From positions 1-35,545 of IMG/VR virus record IMGVR_UViG_3300034073_000538: a DNA stretch of 35,545 nucleotides; one strand, written 5' to 3'. Numbering within the stretch: the first letter of the stretch is position 1; each line of letters begins with the position of its first letter. The notes below the pieces were generated by a model. It was given only the letters and a program-made list of their open reading frames with translations. It did not search any database and was not told where the DNA came from. Shown here piece after piece: positions 22,689-32,257 of the stretch. The stretch comes from a virus. Both the position numbers and the translations under genes were made by a program.

Positions 22689-23047
22689 TGCAGATCGGCA
22701 AACTCGATAAGCGCATAACCTTACAGAACCGATCCTCGACGCTCGATGACTACGGACAACCCGTAAACACTTGGTCGAACCTAGCGACTGTCTGGGCTAA
22801 CATTAAGCCCCTCACAGGCCGCGAAAAGGCGCAGATGCAGATGGTTGACTCTATCCTTACCCATCGCGTGACCATACGCTATCGAGTTGATTTCATGCCA
22901 CCGACAACCGTAGATGCCTATAGGATCGCCTATGAAACCCCAAGCGGAACGCGCATTTTCAACATTACTGCGGCACAAGATGTTGATGAGGCAAGGCAAC
23001 ACATTCAATTCGATTGCCAGGAAGGTAGCCAGACAGGGGCATCATAA
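22688..23047 (+). CDS. Head-tail joining (head closure) protein
   Basis: The 119-residue protein matches the phage head-tail joining family (SPP1 gp16-like): IGKLDKRITLQNRSSTLDDY, WANIKPLTGREKAQM and the C-terminal YETPSGTRIFNI. It closes the head and binds the tail. One-base overlaps on both sides show a coupled head-tail operon. Confidence 0.93.
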   Translation: MQIGKLDKRITLQNRSSTLDDYGQPVNTWSNLATVWANIKPLTGREKAQMQMVDSILTHRVTIRYRVDFMPPTTVDAYRIAYETPSGTRIFNITAAQDVDEARQHIQFDCQEGSQTGAS

Positions 23048-23604
23048 TGGCAGACTTTCAGATCAATGGGCTGAAGGAACTACAGAAAGCTCTCCAAGAA
23101 CTCCCCGTAAGGATTGAGCGTAATGTCATGGCTGGCGCAGTCGCGGCTGGCACTCGGGTGGTCTTAGCGGAGACGAAAGCCAAAGCCCCAGATCAGAAGA
23201 TTAAGACTCGGCTAACCAGCAAACAGAAGAAGGGTCGTCCAGGCGAGATTATTCGCGAAATCTATATTAAGGAAAAAGAGCCTTTCGACACCTTCTATGC
23301 GAAGTTCTTTGAGTTCGGGACTGCCTCCTATTACACGGGCAAGGGTCGAACAGTCGGTGGGCCTTACCAGATACCCAAGAAGCGCGGCTATTTTGTCGTC
23401 AATGGAAAGATTATCAAGGGCGCAATACAGCACCCTGGCGTAAAGCCGCAACCCTTCTTAAGACCTGCTTTGGATTTGAAGGCAGACGAAGCGGTGAGAA
23501 CAATGGCGGCTTATATTAAATTACGACTCCCAATGGAGACAGGCGAGGCCGCGAAGGGTAGAATTAGCAGGAGAATGATTCAAGAGGCTTTAAGTGAATC
23601 CTGA
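23047..23604 (+). CDS. HK97 gp10-like tail-completion protein
   Basis: The 185-residue protein begins with FQINGLKELQKALQELP and carries the HK97-gp10 features AGAVAAGTRVVLAETKAKAP and the KFFEFGTASYY and HPGVKPQPFLRPAL motifs. It helps finish the tail top. It overlaps the DUF3168 gene by 11 bases. Confidence 0.92.
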   Translation: MADFQINGLKELQKALQELPVRIERNVMAGAVAAGTRVVLAETKAKAPDQKIKTRLTSKQKKGRPGEIIREIYIKEKEPFDTFYAKFFEFGTASYYTGKGRTVGGPYQIPKKRGYFVVNGKIIKGAIQHPGVKPQPFLRPALDLKADEAVRTMAAYIKLRLPMETGEAAKGRISRRMIQEALSES

Positions 23605-23989
23605 GCTAATTATCGCGGCAATGCTTAATCAGGCTGGCATTACTGCCTTAGTCGGAAATCGTCGCGCACTCGGGCAACTTCCGCAGAACTCACTATTTCC
23701 CGCGATTGTCTATCAGGTTATAGACGGGCAACCCCAACCTTCATTAAACTACCCTGTAGACGATCTCGCGATGGCGCGAATCCAGATTAACCCTCTCGCG
23801 GTTACTTTAGCCGAGGTTAAGAACATTCACGCCGCTGTAAGAACGGCAATAGATTTTACGCACCATCAAACCTTCGCGGGTAAAACGGTCATGTCCTGTC
23901 GCTTCGACAGTTTAGGGCCGATTGATCGCGACGAGGAAATGGGCATTTGGACGCAAAGCGCAGACTATATGCTCAGATGGTACGAGTGA
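23594..23989 (+). CDS. DUF3168 tail terminator-like protein
   Basis: The GTG start at 23594 overlaps the previous gene. The 131-residue protein has the DUF3168/gp17-like pattern: IIAAMLNQAGITALVGNR, LPQNSLFPAIVYQVIDGQP and AEVKNIHAAVRTAID, with MLRWYE at the end. Related proteins cap the tail tube at the head end. Confidence 0.88.
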   Translation: MNPELIIAAMLNQAGITALVGNRRALGQLPQNSLFPAIVYQVIDGQPQPSLNYPVDDLAMARIQINPLAVTLAEVKNIHAAVRTAIDFTHHQTFAGKTVMSCRFDSLGPIDRDEEMGIWTQSADYMLRWYE

Positions 23990-24053
23990 CGAATACTGGC
24001 TCCGGCCTGTATGACCGCCCGAAAGGGTATTTTTTGAAAGAAAGGAAGCAGAC

Positions 24054-24527
24054 ATGACTGTACGCACCTCTGCCGGAACCACACTACGCATTTCGGCCTC
24101 GGCTCCGGCCACCTTTGATGAGACTGGCTATAACGATCTCTTTACCGCCTCTCCTACTCCTCCTATCGTTGGTGAAATTACCGACCTGGGCGAGTTCGGG
24201 CGTGAGTTCGCTTTAGTTACCCACAACCCTGTCGGCTCGCGTGGAACCCAGAAGTTCAAAGGTTCCTTTAACGAGGGCACGATGACGATGAGCCTTGGTC
24301 TGGACACAGACGATGCTGGTCAAATCATCGCTAAAACAGCAAGCCTTAGCGATCTCGATTTCTCCTTCATGGTCACGACTCAGAACCTGGATCGCTACTT
24401 CTTCCAGGCCAAAGTAATGTCCTTTAAGGTTGGCGTTGGTGGCGTGGATCAAATCACGACCGCTACTGTCACGCTTGAAATCACGACCAACTCCGCTGGC
24501 GTTGGTATCGTTGAGTCCTTGGCCTAG
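24054..24527 (+). CDS. Major tail tube protein
   Basis: The 157-residue protein begins MTVRTSAGTTLRISASAPAT and has the Ala/Thr/Gly-rich beta structure of siphovirus tail tube proteins (EITDLGEFGREFALVTHNPV, then FKVGVGGVDQITTATVTLEI). AAAGGA lies about 10 bases upstream. Its place just before the G/GT chaperone genes and the tape measure fits exactly. Confidence 0.92.
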   Translation: MTVRTSAGTTLRISASAPATFDETGYNDLFTASPTPPIVGEITDLGEFGREFALVTHNPVGSRGTQKFKGSFNEGTMTMSLGLDTDDAGQIIAKTASLSDLDFSFMVTTQNLDRYFFQAKVMSFKVGVGGVDQITTATVTLEITTNSAGVGIVESLA

Positions 24528-24559
24528 TGCCTCGGCGTAAAGGTCAGGCGCAAGCCTTG

Positions 24560-24621
24560 TCTCTTTCTTCGCGGAAAGAGCAGGGTTTGTTGCCTGACAC
24601 CCCTATCCGCGAAGAAGGAGA
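24560..24621 (+). promoter_or_regulatory. 16-bp stem burying the chaperone Shine-Dalgarno
   Basis: Bases 24560-24575 pair with 24606-24621 over 16 bp, 15 Watson-Crick plus one GU, and the AAGGAG at 24615-24620 is entirely inside the stem. The loop is 30 bases. GTCAGGC (24543-24549) is also perfectly complementary to GCCTGAC (24592-24598) in that loop, which could give a pseudoknot. The arrangement would lower or regulate translation of the tail-assembly chaperone. Confidence 0.75.
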
Positions 24622-24625
24622 AACA

Positions 24626-25012
24626 ATGTTTGATATTTCAAAACTTGCCGCAAAAGATACTGCAATTGTTGAACTCGATGGCCCTGATGGTGAGCCACTA
24701 GAGAACGAAAAAGGTGAACGCCTTTCTATTACTGTTTTTGGGCCTGGTTCCAAGCAGTTCCAGAAAGCCCAAGGCGTAAGGAATCGAGCGATTCTTGACC
24801 ATGTTCGTAAGGGCGGTAAGAAGATGAAGGACGATGACCAGCGCGAGCTTGACGCTGAGTTCTTGGCCTCTTGTACTGCCTCTTTCAACAACTTTGTTTA
24901 CAAAGACATGAGCGGCTATGACCAGTTCAAAACGGCTTATTCCGATGCCTCGATAGGTTTTATTGCTGAACAGGTCAATAAAGCTATTGGTGACTGGGGA
25001 AATTTTACTTAG
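24626..25012 (+). CDS. Tail assembly chaperone, gpG-like
   Basis: The ATG at 24626 has AAGGAG upstream. The 128-residue protein begins MFDISKLAAKDTAIVELDGP and ends with WGNFT before TAG. It fits the gpG-like family: short, before the tape measure, with a slippery site at its end. It is thought to hold the tape measure before the tail tube assembles. The frameshifted longer form is given separately. Confidence 0.88.
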   Translation: MFDISKLAAKDTAIVELDGPDGEPLENEKGERLSITVFGPGSKQFQKAQGVRNRAILDHVRKGGKKMKDDDQRELDAEFLASCTASFNNFVYKDMSGYDQFKTAYSDASIGFIAEQVNKAIGDWGNFT

Positions 25013-25449
25013 AAGTCACCGATGATCTAGTCCTCTACGCTCGGCAGACTGGTTGGTTCCACTCAACCCCAGAGAAGACCAAACAGACCCGAGCGCAGAA
25101 GATCGAGGCCAACGGTGGCACTCCCTTAATGCCGGACATTACGGGTGCGGAATACATGGTCGATTATTGGCAGACTTTAGGGCGATGTTCTTCTGGCGGC
25201 ATGGGGCCAGTTCCTTTATCTGCTACTGAACTGCGAGCTTGGCAAGAAGGAACTCTTACGGAAATAGACTCCTGGGAGTTCTCAACTTTAATCGAAATGT
25301 CTCGCGGTTATGTATCTAGCCTTTTAGAAGGCGAAAAGCCTGAAACCCCTCCACCATACGGCGATCCTGTGAGAGAATTTGACCGTGAATCAGTAAGTAA
25401 AAAAGTCACTAATGCGTTCAAGGCCTTCGTGCAAGCAAGGAAAAAATAA
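24626..25449 (+). CDS. gpGT-like frameshift fusion of the tail assembly chaperone
   Basis: A -1 slip at 24997-25006 joins the gpG frame to the downstream frame, which is open from 24994 to 25449 and has no good start of its own. The fusion is about 274 residues. The T part contains YLEVTDDLVLYARQTGWF, DITGAEYMVDYWQTLG and a lysine-rich end. This mirrors lambda G/GT, where a minority of ribosomes slip. The short ORF starting at the ATG at 25129 is part of this frame and is not a separate gene. Confidence 0.88.
24997..25006 (+). promoter_or_regulatory. Tandem -1 slippery heptamers
   Basis: In the gpG reading frame, GGGAAAT (G_GGA_AAT, 24997-25003) and AAATTTT (A_AAT_TTT, 25000-25006) are both canonical X_XXY_YYZ sites and overlap. 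A slip at either gives the same residues (WGNFYLEV). The lambda site is GGGAAAG. The zero-frame stop follows at 25010. Confidence 0.85.
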
Positions 25450-28400
25450 TGGCGGCAGTCGGAACCCTCACGATTGAAATGGCGGCTAATGTAGCTCGAC
25501 TCCAAAAGGACATGGATCGAGCGACTAAGACTGTCGGTGGGGCGATGGATCGCATCCAGAAGTCGGTGCAAGGCGCAACCAGGGCTTTAGGCTTGTTGAC
25601 TGCGGCCTTTGCAACCGTTAAGTCCATTCAAGGGATTATCCAGCAAGCAGACGCGATGACGCAGTTAAACAGTCGCTTGAAACTGGTCACGACCTCGCAA
25701 GAAGAATTTGCAAAGATACAAGGTGCGCTAATCTCAATTAGCCAAAGGACTTATACGAGCATTGGTGCGACCGTCGATTTATACACGGCCCTTGCTAGGT
25801 CGACCAAAGAAGTAGGTGTAAGTCAGAACGAACTATTACGAGTGGTCGAGACTTTCAATAAGTCGATCATCATTTCAGGCGGTAGCGTCCAAGCGGCAGA
25901 AGCGGCGATTACCCAGTTCAATCAGGCGATGGCCTCTGGGGTCTTGAGGGGAGAGGAATTTAACTCGATCTCCGAACAGGCTCCGATGATTATGGAGATT
26001 CTTGCTAACCAGCTAGGGGTTACAAGAGGCGCACTACGGGACATGGCAAAGGAAGGTCTGCTAGTAGCTGATCTCGTCTTGCCAGCCCTTATAGACGGTT
26101 CTAAAGGCGTTGATGAGCAGTATAACAATATGTCAAGGACGGTTGGTCAGGCTACGAACCAATTAACTCAATCGCTTGCCCTTCTTATCAACCAGATCGA
26201 CCAATCGACAGGATTTACCAAGTTTTTAGCGGAATCGATAATCTCGCTAGGATCAACAATTAGAGGATTGTCAACGATTGTTGAAGACAATAAATATGCT
26301 TTGATGGCATGGGCGGGTGTCTTTTTAGCTCCGGCAGTAGTGACTGGCATAACGACTTTAATCGCATCTCTAGCCGCTTTAAGGGTAGCAATCTTAGGTA
26401 TTACTGCGGCTCTTGCCGCTAACCCGATTGGTCTTGCTTTGCTTGCATTAACGGCGGCGGCAGTTCCAGCTATCAATGCAATGAACGAGTATTTTGTCGC
26501 ACAAGATAAAGCCAAACAGAGTCAAGACGGTTTTAACGAGACTGCCGCAGAAACCAATCGATTGCTTCGTCAGAACGAGGAAGCCGCAAAAGCAAACAAT
26601 GAAGCAGTCAAGTCTACTGCTCAAGCAATTGTAGAAAAGGGAAAAGCCGACAAACTTGCCGAGGATGCCGCAAAGAAATTAAAAGCTCAATATGATGATC
26701 TCGTTAGAACACTAAATCAAAACCTTCGAACCTCGACTGCCGCATTACAGGCCGAGCAACAAGGACTCAATAACGCACAAGAGGAATTTTTAGAACTGGT
26801 TTCTAGTCCTGAGTGGCAGAAATACAGCGAAACTCAAAGGATGATTGTCAGCGATCTCTTTAAGCAAAGGATCGAGACAGAGCAACTTATTGACCTTGAG
26901 AAGCAAAGAGCGAAGGCCGCAGAAGATCGTCTTAAGAAAATGCTTGACGACGAAAAAGAGTTTAGGGCAGAGCTTAAGAAAGAAGACGAAAAGCTAGCGG
27001 CTGAGAAACTCAAAAAAGAAGAGGAGTTTTTTGCTCAACAAAGGAAACAAATTCAGCAGATAGAAGATCAGCTAACCGATGCTCTTATGAGTGCCTTTGA
27101 AAGCGGTAAAGGCTTTGGGCAAGCGTTTAAGGACACGCTGATAAATATGTTTCGGACGATGATCCTTAGACCGATTCTTGCACCGATTGTTGGTGGCATA
27201 GCTGGCGGTGCTTCAGGCTCCGCAATGGCTGGAACAGGAACAATGGACTTGATTTCCGGCGCAACCCAGATGTACAGCATTGTGACGACTGGATTTTCTA
27301 AGGTCGGCGCAACGGTTTCAGCGGCTTTACAAAATGCCGGAGACTATTTAGCAACCTCTAGCATTGACGCAGTGGCGGCTGGTGGCGAGTTCTTGCAGAC
27401 CATCGCGCAAGGGGCTGGCCCTATTTCATCAGCTATCGCTGGCGCGGCAACGGGAATGTTTCTTAATAGCCTAATAAGCGGCGGCTATTCGATGGGCAAG
27501 ACAATGGACACCTTCCAAAAGATTGGAATTGTTGTTGCGTCCTTTGTTGGTGGGCCTGTTCTGGGCGCGATAGTTGGCGCAATAAGCGGCGGGTTAAATC
27601 GTTTGTTCGGACGGAAACTATCCGATGTTGGCATAGAGGGAACCTTTGGTGAGTCTGGTTTCGAGGGTGAGTCCTTCAAGTTTTATAAAGGTGGTCTTCT
27701 TAGAAGCAACAAAACCAAGCGGTCGCCGTTAGATGAGGAGCTTGAGTCTTTTCTAGGAGACAGCTTCCTCGCTATTCGCGGCGCAACTGCGGCAATGGCT
27801 GTTGCGCTAGGTCAAAGCGCAGAGTCCATCTTTTCTTTTACTAAAGACATTAAGTTGTCTTTCAAGGGGCTTAACGAGGAGCAGATTCAAGCCCTCTTGA
27901 CCGAGCAATTTGAACTCTTAGGCGATGAGCTTGCTCAACTTGCCTTGGGTACAGAGGAATTCACCAGACGAGGCGAGTCAGCTAGCGAAACCCTTCAAAG
28001 GCTTTATCAAAGCGTTATCAATGTTAACTCTGTCTTCGACACCCTTGGGCTTTCGATGTTCGATTTAACGCTTGTTGGCGCGGATATGGCATCGCAGCTG
28101 GTTGACTTATTTGGCGGTATAGAGGGTTTTGTTAACTCTACGACTGCTTATTACGAAGCCTTTTATACCGAGGCCGAGCGCACAGACATTCTTACAAGGC
28201 AGTTAACCACCTCTTTTGCACAGTTAGGCTTACAACTTCCAGTAAGTCGCATCGCCTTAAGAGAATTAATTGAGGCTCAAGACTTGACTACACAGTCTGG
28301 CAGAGAGCTTTTTGCCTCGTTAATGAATCTGACACCAGCCTTTACTGCTATCTCCAAAAGCACAGAGCAAATAGAAGAAGAAATCAGGCTGTTAATGGAT

Positions 28401-29639
28401 CAGGCCACACAAAGACGATTAGATGCTGACAAAGCTCAACTAGATGCTCAAAAAGCTCAAGCAGACCGCATGGCAGAAATTCAAGCTGAAGAAGCCGAGG
28501 CTCGCGTAAAAGCAGAGCAAAAGGTTCTACAGGATTTAGAGGACGCTTACGACAATGCTCAGGAAACTGTAAGCAACGCGCTAGCAACCATTGAGCGATC
28601 TATTAACGCGCAAAAACAAAGCCTACAGTTATCCGCGCAGCTTGGTGAGGAGCAAATTAGGAACATCGAAAGCGTATTCGATGTTTTGAACAGCGCGATC
28701 CTGGACCTTACAGGCGGTGGCTTTACTGCAATAACAGGCCAGGCGTTTATTCAACAAGCTCTCCTAGCGGCTCAAAACACGGGTTACTTGCCAGACCCTA
28801 ACGAATTATCAAGGGCAATTTCTGCTGCCCGTGGCGGCTTAACCAGCGGTGCTGGCTCGGCATTTGAGGCCCGTCGAGATCAAGCCTTGTTGGTTGCAAG
28901 ATTAACGCAACTGCGCGCATTTGCAGAGGATCAGCTTTCAACAGAAGAACAGACGCTTCGTGGGATTAATCTTCAAATCGCCCAATTAGACGCTCAGTTA
29001 AGTGCGGCGCAAGAGCAGGTCAATGTCCTTCGCGGGATTGATACGGGAATCCGAGACATTCCTACTGCTATTGCCGCACTTCAGGCTTCTATTAGTAATG
29101 AGTTAAAGGTGTTAGCTGACCTACAAACGCAACAGGCAAAGATAATAACTCCTGTTATTCCCCCACCTGCATTTGTTGGCCCACCAAGTTTTCCTGTTCC
29201 AAGCTCGGGTTTTCCTGTCCTAACACCTACTTTAAGACCTGGTTTTGGTGAACAACAAATGGGGCCACCTGCACCCACTTTTGGCCCAAACTCAATTACC
29301 CTCGGTGGCGCAGCCTCAGGAACCCCTGGTGGTGTTGTAACGCTTAATCTTAGCGCGTTCGGGCCGGGTCGAGGCTTTGCCGCTGGTGGCCTTCACTCTG
29401 GCGGTATGAGGATGGTTGGCGAGCGCGGCCCTGAGCTAGAGATGACTGGCCCTGCTAGGTATATGTCAAACGCTAACCTCGCATCTCTTATGGGTAACAA
29501 CAATAATGAGGAGGTCAAACAGTTGCGCGAGGAGAATAAAATACAGCTTCGAGCAATGGTTTCCTTGCAAAATAGGATGACCAAGATTGTTGAGCAATGG
29601 AATAACGATGGATTGCCAAACGAGAGGGTTGAGGCATGA
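25449..29639 (+). CDS. Tape measure protein
   Basis: The 1,396-residue protein has the tape-measure N-terminal domain (FNQAMASGVLRGEEFNSISE near 165, then APMIMEILANQLGVTRGALR), hydrophobic segments near 275-345 and 555-720, long Ala/Gln/Glu-rich coiled coils (residues 380-540 and 970-1050), and the end motif FAAGGLHSGGMRMVGERGPE. At about 0.15 nm per residue the tail would be roughly 200 nm. It sets tail length and may pass through the membrane on DNA entry. Confidence 0.97.
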   Translation: MAAVGTLTIEMAANVARLQKDMDRATKTVGGAMDRIQKSVQGATRALGLLTAAFATVKSIQGIIQQADAMTQLNSRLKLVTTSQEEFAKIQGALISISQRTYTSIGATVDLYTALARSTKEVGVSQNELLRVVETFNKSIIISGGSVQAAEAAITQFNQAMASGVLRGEEFNSISEQAPMIMEILANQLGVTRGALRDMAKEGLLVADLVLPALIDGSKGVDEQYNNMSRTVGQATNQLTQSLALLINQIDQSTGFTKFLAESIISLGSTIRGLSTIVEDNKYALMAWAGVFLAPAVVTGITTLIASLAALRVAILGITAALAANPIGLALLALTAAAVPAINAMNEYFVAQDKAKQSQDGFNETAAETNRLLRQNEEAAKANNEAVKSTAQAIVEKGKADKLAEDAAKKLKAQYDDLVRTLNQNLRTSTAALQAEQQGLNNAQEEFLELVSSPEWQKYSETQRMIVSDLFKQRIETEQLIDLEKQRAKAAEDRLKKMLDDEKEFRAELKKEDEKLAAEKLKKEEEFFAQQRKQIQQIEDQLTDALMSAFESGKGFGQAFKDTLINMFRTMILRPILAPIVGGIAGGASGSAMAGTGTMDLISGATQMYSIVTTGFSKVGATVSAALQNAGDYLATSSIDAVAAGGEFLQTIAQGAGPISSAIAGAATGMFLNSLISGGYSMGKTMDTFQKIGIVVASFVGGPVLGAIVGAISGGLNRLFGRKLSDVGIEGTFGESGFEGESFKFYKGGLLRSNKTKRSPLDEELESFLGDSFLAIRGATAAMAVALGQSAESIFSFTKDIKLSFKGLNEEQIQALLTEQFELLGDELAQLALGTEEFTRRGESASETLQRLYQSVINVNSVFDTLGLSMFDLTLVGADMASQLVDLFGGIEGFVNSTTAYYEAFYTEAERTDILTRQLTTSFAQLGLQLPVSRIALRELIEAQDLTTQSGRELFASLMNLTPAFTAISKSTEQIEEEIRLLMDQATQRRLDADKAQLDAQKAQADRMAEIQAEEAEARVKAEQKVLQDLEDAYDNAQETVSNALATIERSINAQKQSLQLSAQLGEEQIRNIESVFDVLNSAILDLTGGGFTAITGQAFIQQALLAAQNTGYLPDPNELSRAISAARGGLTSGAGSAFEARRDQALLVARLTQLRAFAEDQLSTEEQTLRGINLQIAQLDAQLSAAQEQVNVLRGIDTGIRDIPTAIAALQASISNELKVLADLQTQQAKIITPVIPPPAFVGPPSFPVPSSGFPVLTPTLRPGFGEQQMGPPAPTFGPNSITLGGAASGTPGGVVTLNLSAFGPGRGFAAGGLHSGGMRMVGERGPELEMTGPARYMSNANLASLMGNNNNEEVKQLREENKIQLRAMVSLQNRMTKIVEQWNNDGLPNERVEA

Positions 29640-30577
29640 GTACCGATGCAAACGCTCTAGTTATAGTGCCACCACTAGCTATTACTGACTCTATTCTTAT
29701 CGTTGGGTCTCCACCGGCAACGAATGTTCCTGAGAACGACTATGCGGCGTGGTCTAGTATGACCACATATGCCGAGGGCGACAGGGTTATCCTGACCAGT
29801 ACTCACAGAATCTATGAGAGTTTACAAGGCGCAAATCTTAATAAAAATCCAGTTACCGAAACTACTTTCTGGGTCGAAGTAGGCCCGACGAACCGATGGG
29901 CGGTCTTTGATACCTCAGTAAGTACCCAGACCACGCAATCGACAAACATAACCTACACCCTAGAGCCGGGTATAGCGATCAATTCCTTGGCTATCCTAAA
30001 CCTGACGGACGCTGACGAGATCAATATACAGATCACTTCTCCTTCCTCTGGTAGTCCTGGCATCGTCTATACGGAGACGGTTGACCTTGGCCTAACCAGT
30101 CCTTTTTCCGACTGGTATAACTGGTTTTTTGGTATTAGGTCTCGACCATCACAATATATAGTCACCAACTTGCCAATTTATACTGATGGCATCTTTGAGA
30201 TCGAGATTCTGGGCGGTACTGATCTGGCTGTGGGTGTTATTTTAATAGGCCAGCAACAACGCTTTGGTCGCGGTATTAGACTAGGTGCTAGGGTGGGAAT
30301 ACAGGACTACTCCAGAAAAGAAACCTCAGAGTTCGGAGAAACAATACTTGTTCAAAGAGCCTTTGCTAAAAAGGCCAACTTTGATCTATTTATAGATAAG
30401 GCTGAAGTTGATACACTTCAGATATACCTAAGCGCATTACGAGCGACTCCGGCCCTGTGGATAGGGTCTACAGAATACGAAAGCACCACAGTTTTTGGCT
30501 TTTATAAGAATTTTGATGTTCTTCTCAACTATCCAGAACACGCAGATTGTGAGTTGGAGATTGAAGGGCTTGCGTAA
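29636..30577 (+). CDS. Tail-tip/baseplate protein with CBM-like module
   Basis: The 313-residue protein overlaps the tape measure stop as ATGA. Residues about 35-80 (YAAWSSMTTYAEGDRVILTS, then ESLQGANLNKNPVTETTFW) resemble a small carbohydrate-binding module, and a similar module appears in the next gene. The body is beta-rich with GIRLGARVGIQDYSRKETSE and may be a distal-tail or baseplate protein. The carbohydrate-binding reading is inference from the W-x-Y-x-x-G-D/A-x-V pattern. Confidence 0.7.
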   Translation: MSTDANALVIVPPLAITDSILIVGSPPATNVPENDYAAWSSMTTYAEGDRVILTSTHRIYESLQGANLNKNPVTETTFWVEVGPTNRWAVFDTSVSTQTTQSTNITYTLEPGIAINSLAILNLTDADEINIQITSPSSGSPGIVYTETVDLGLTSPFSDWYNWFFGIRSRPSQYIVTNLPIYTDGIFEIEILGGTDLAVGVILIGQQQRFGRGIRLGARVGIQDYSRKETSEFGETILVQRAFAKKANFDLFIDKAEVDTLQIYLSALRATPALWIGSTEYESTTVFGFYKNFDVLLNYPEHADCELEIEGLA

Positions 30578-30599
30578 CCACTTTTTATGAGGCATTGAC

Positions 30600-32243
30600 A
30601 TGGCAATAACACCCTTACCAGCCGCACCCGAGACTACTGACACACCGCAACAATTTAATACCAAGGCTTTTGCCTGGGTGCAGTCGTTAGACACCTTTGT
30701 CACCGAGGCTAACGCGCAAGCGACGACAGTTAACTCAGACGCTTCCTCGGCCTCTAGCTCGGCCTCTACTGCAACCACAAAAGCGGCAGAAGCAGCAGCA
30801 AGCGCGGCGGCGGCGTCTCAAACCGCGAATGTTACCTTATGGGTAAGCGGTACAACCTACGCAGTAGGTGCCAATGTTTTTAGTCCAGTTACCTTTCAGA
30901 CCTACAGAAGCAAATCGGCTTTCACTAGCACGACTGACCCTAGCGCAGATGACACCAACTGGGAGCAACTGACAGCGGTTACACCTGACGAAGTTTTAAC
31001 ACCAAGTAATGTATCTCCGGCTGATTTGGCAACTGGAATTTTAGACACTCCAACGTTAACAGGCTCTACCTACTTCAGTCTTTATGGGAAAACTCAGAAA
31101 TCGAGCCAATGGCAGATTGATACGAACGCTAACTTTAACTCATCGCCGTTAGTTTATGACTCAGGAGAGGTCTTGGGTGTCGGAGTCACGCAGGTTGTTC
31201 CTTCGGGTAATCTCCAGGTTTCGACAACCTATTACTGGCGCGTTCGTTACCGAGATTCTGATGATGTTTATTCCGAGTATTCGACCCCAACGGAGTTTGC
31301 TACAGCAGCGGCTTTTAATGATTTTATTGCCACACCTACAGCAACTCCGAGCATTGGTGGGGCGTTAGAGGGTGGTTTCCACACGGGTCTTATCTGGAAT
31401 CAGGTAACGCAATCAGCTACCAGCACCACAATCGGAACTGGGTCTAAGACATTTACGGTTACGGATGCGGCCCCCTTGTTCTATTCAGGACAAGCAGTTG
31501 AGGTAAGAAGTCGTGCCAACCCCTCGACCGCGAGGATGAAGGGAACGGTTACAGCGTCTAACGGAACCAGCCTAACTGTCAACGTAACGTCTGTAGACGG
31601 TTCTGGAACGCTAACCGACTGGTCAATCATGGCGAAGTTTCGTGTGATTGTTGCGCCTAAGTCGTCTGGGGAAAGTTCCAGCAAACAGTATAAGAACTCT
31701 AATGACGGAACCATCGCAGCGGCTGGTACGCTCACGGAGGGTCTAAAGGCAACGCTGGCATTAGTCGCAGATGGAAACTCTACCGTCTACCCCGCAGCCC
31801 ACTTCTGTAATGACCTTTCTATCGGTGGATATTCCGACTGGTATCTACCAGCACGAGATGAGCTAGAGTTGATTTGGCGCAACCTTAAACCCGTTACAAA
31901 CAACAACTACACGACAACCGATAGACCTACAGGTGCAACACCTGATTACAAAAACCTTGGTTCTTTAGGCGATGTAGCCAATACGCATGGACTGAACAAT
32001 AACTCAGACCCGCAAGGTGTCGCTTATACAACTACCGTTCCTGGTCAAACCGCTGTTGCAGCGTTCCAGTCTGGTGGCGCAGAAGCGATGACCTTCGGTA
32101 GCAACGTTTATTGGTCGAGTACGGAGTACAGCACCACGTACGCTTGGTACCAGAACTACAATACAAGCAGTCCGGGCTACCAGGACAACGCCAGTAAGAG
32201 CAATAGCTTCTACGTTAGGGCTGTCCGGCGATCAATCATTTAA
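30600..32243 (+). CDS. DGR-diversified tail fibre with DUF1566/C-type-lectin-like end
   Basis: GAGG precedes the ATG. The 547-residue protein has, in order: an N-terminal tail-attachment part; a Ser/Ala-rich coiled coil (about 45-75); a CBM-like module (about 80-120) like that in the previous gene; a fibronectin-like domain with YYWRVRYRDSDD (near 218); and a DUF1566-type domain from about 350, with GGYSDWYLPARDELELIW (near 404) and YWSSTEYS. The last 37 residues are the variable repeat. Codons 514, 517, 524, 527, 529, 531, 532, 534 and 537 have departed from the template. It is the expected receptor-binding protein. Confidence 0.92.
   Translation: MAITPLPAAPETTDTPQQFNTKAFAWVQSLDTFVTEANAQATTVNSDASSASSSASTATTKAAEAAASAAAASQTANVTLWVSGTTYAVGANVFSPVTFQTYRSKSAFTSTTDPSADDTNWEQLTAVTPDEVLTPSNVSPADLATGILDTPTLTGSTYFSLYGKTQKSSQWQIDTNANFNSSPLVYDSGEVLGVGVTQVVPSGNLQVSTTYYWRVRYRDSDDVYSEYSTPTEFATAAAFNDFIATPTATPSIGGALEGGFHTGLIWNQVTQSATSTTIGTGSKTFTVTDAAPLFYSGQAVEVRSRANPSTARMKGTVTASNGTSLTVNVTSVDGSGTLTDWSIMAKFRVIVAPKSSGESSSKQYKNSNDGTIAAAGTLTEGLKATLALVADGNSTVYPAAHFCNDLSIGGYSDWYLPARDELELIWRNLKPVTNNNYTTTDRPTGATPDYKNLGSLGDVANTHGLNNNSDPQGVAYTTTVPGQTAVAAFQSGGAEAMTFGSNVYWSSTEYSTTYAWYQNYNTSSPGYQDNASKSNSFYVRAVRRSII
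32130..32231 (+). repeat. DGR variable repeat (VR)
   Basis: These 102 bases at the 3' end of the tail-fibre gene align without gaps to 32740-32841. They differ at 11 sites (32139, 32148, 32170, 32178, 32184, 32190, 32191, 32194, 32200, 32208, 32209), all A in the template. Bases 32210-32231 are an unmutated 22-bp shared end with a GC-rich GGGCTGTCCGGCG tract, the expected IMH-like homing mark. Confidence 0.95.
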
Positions 32244-32257
32244 TCCTTTAGTCCTTT

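Noticed and set aside
24527-24625. Longer chaperone start at the GTG at 24527
   Set aside because: The region is better explained as a structured leader; the ATG at 24626 has a strong ribosome site.
25129-25449. Independent gene starting at the ATG at 25129
   Set aside because: The frame is open and protein-like back to the slippery site; it is the T part of a G/GT fusion.
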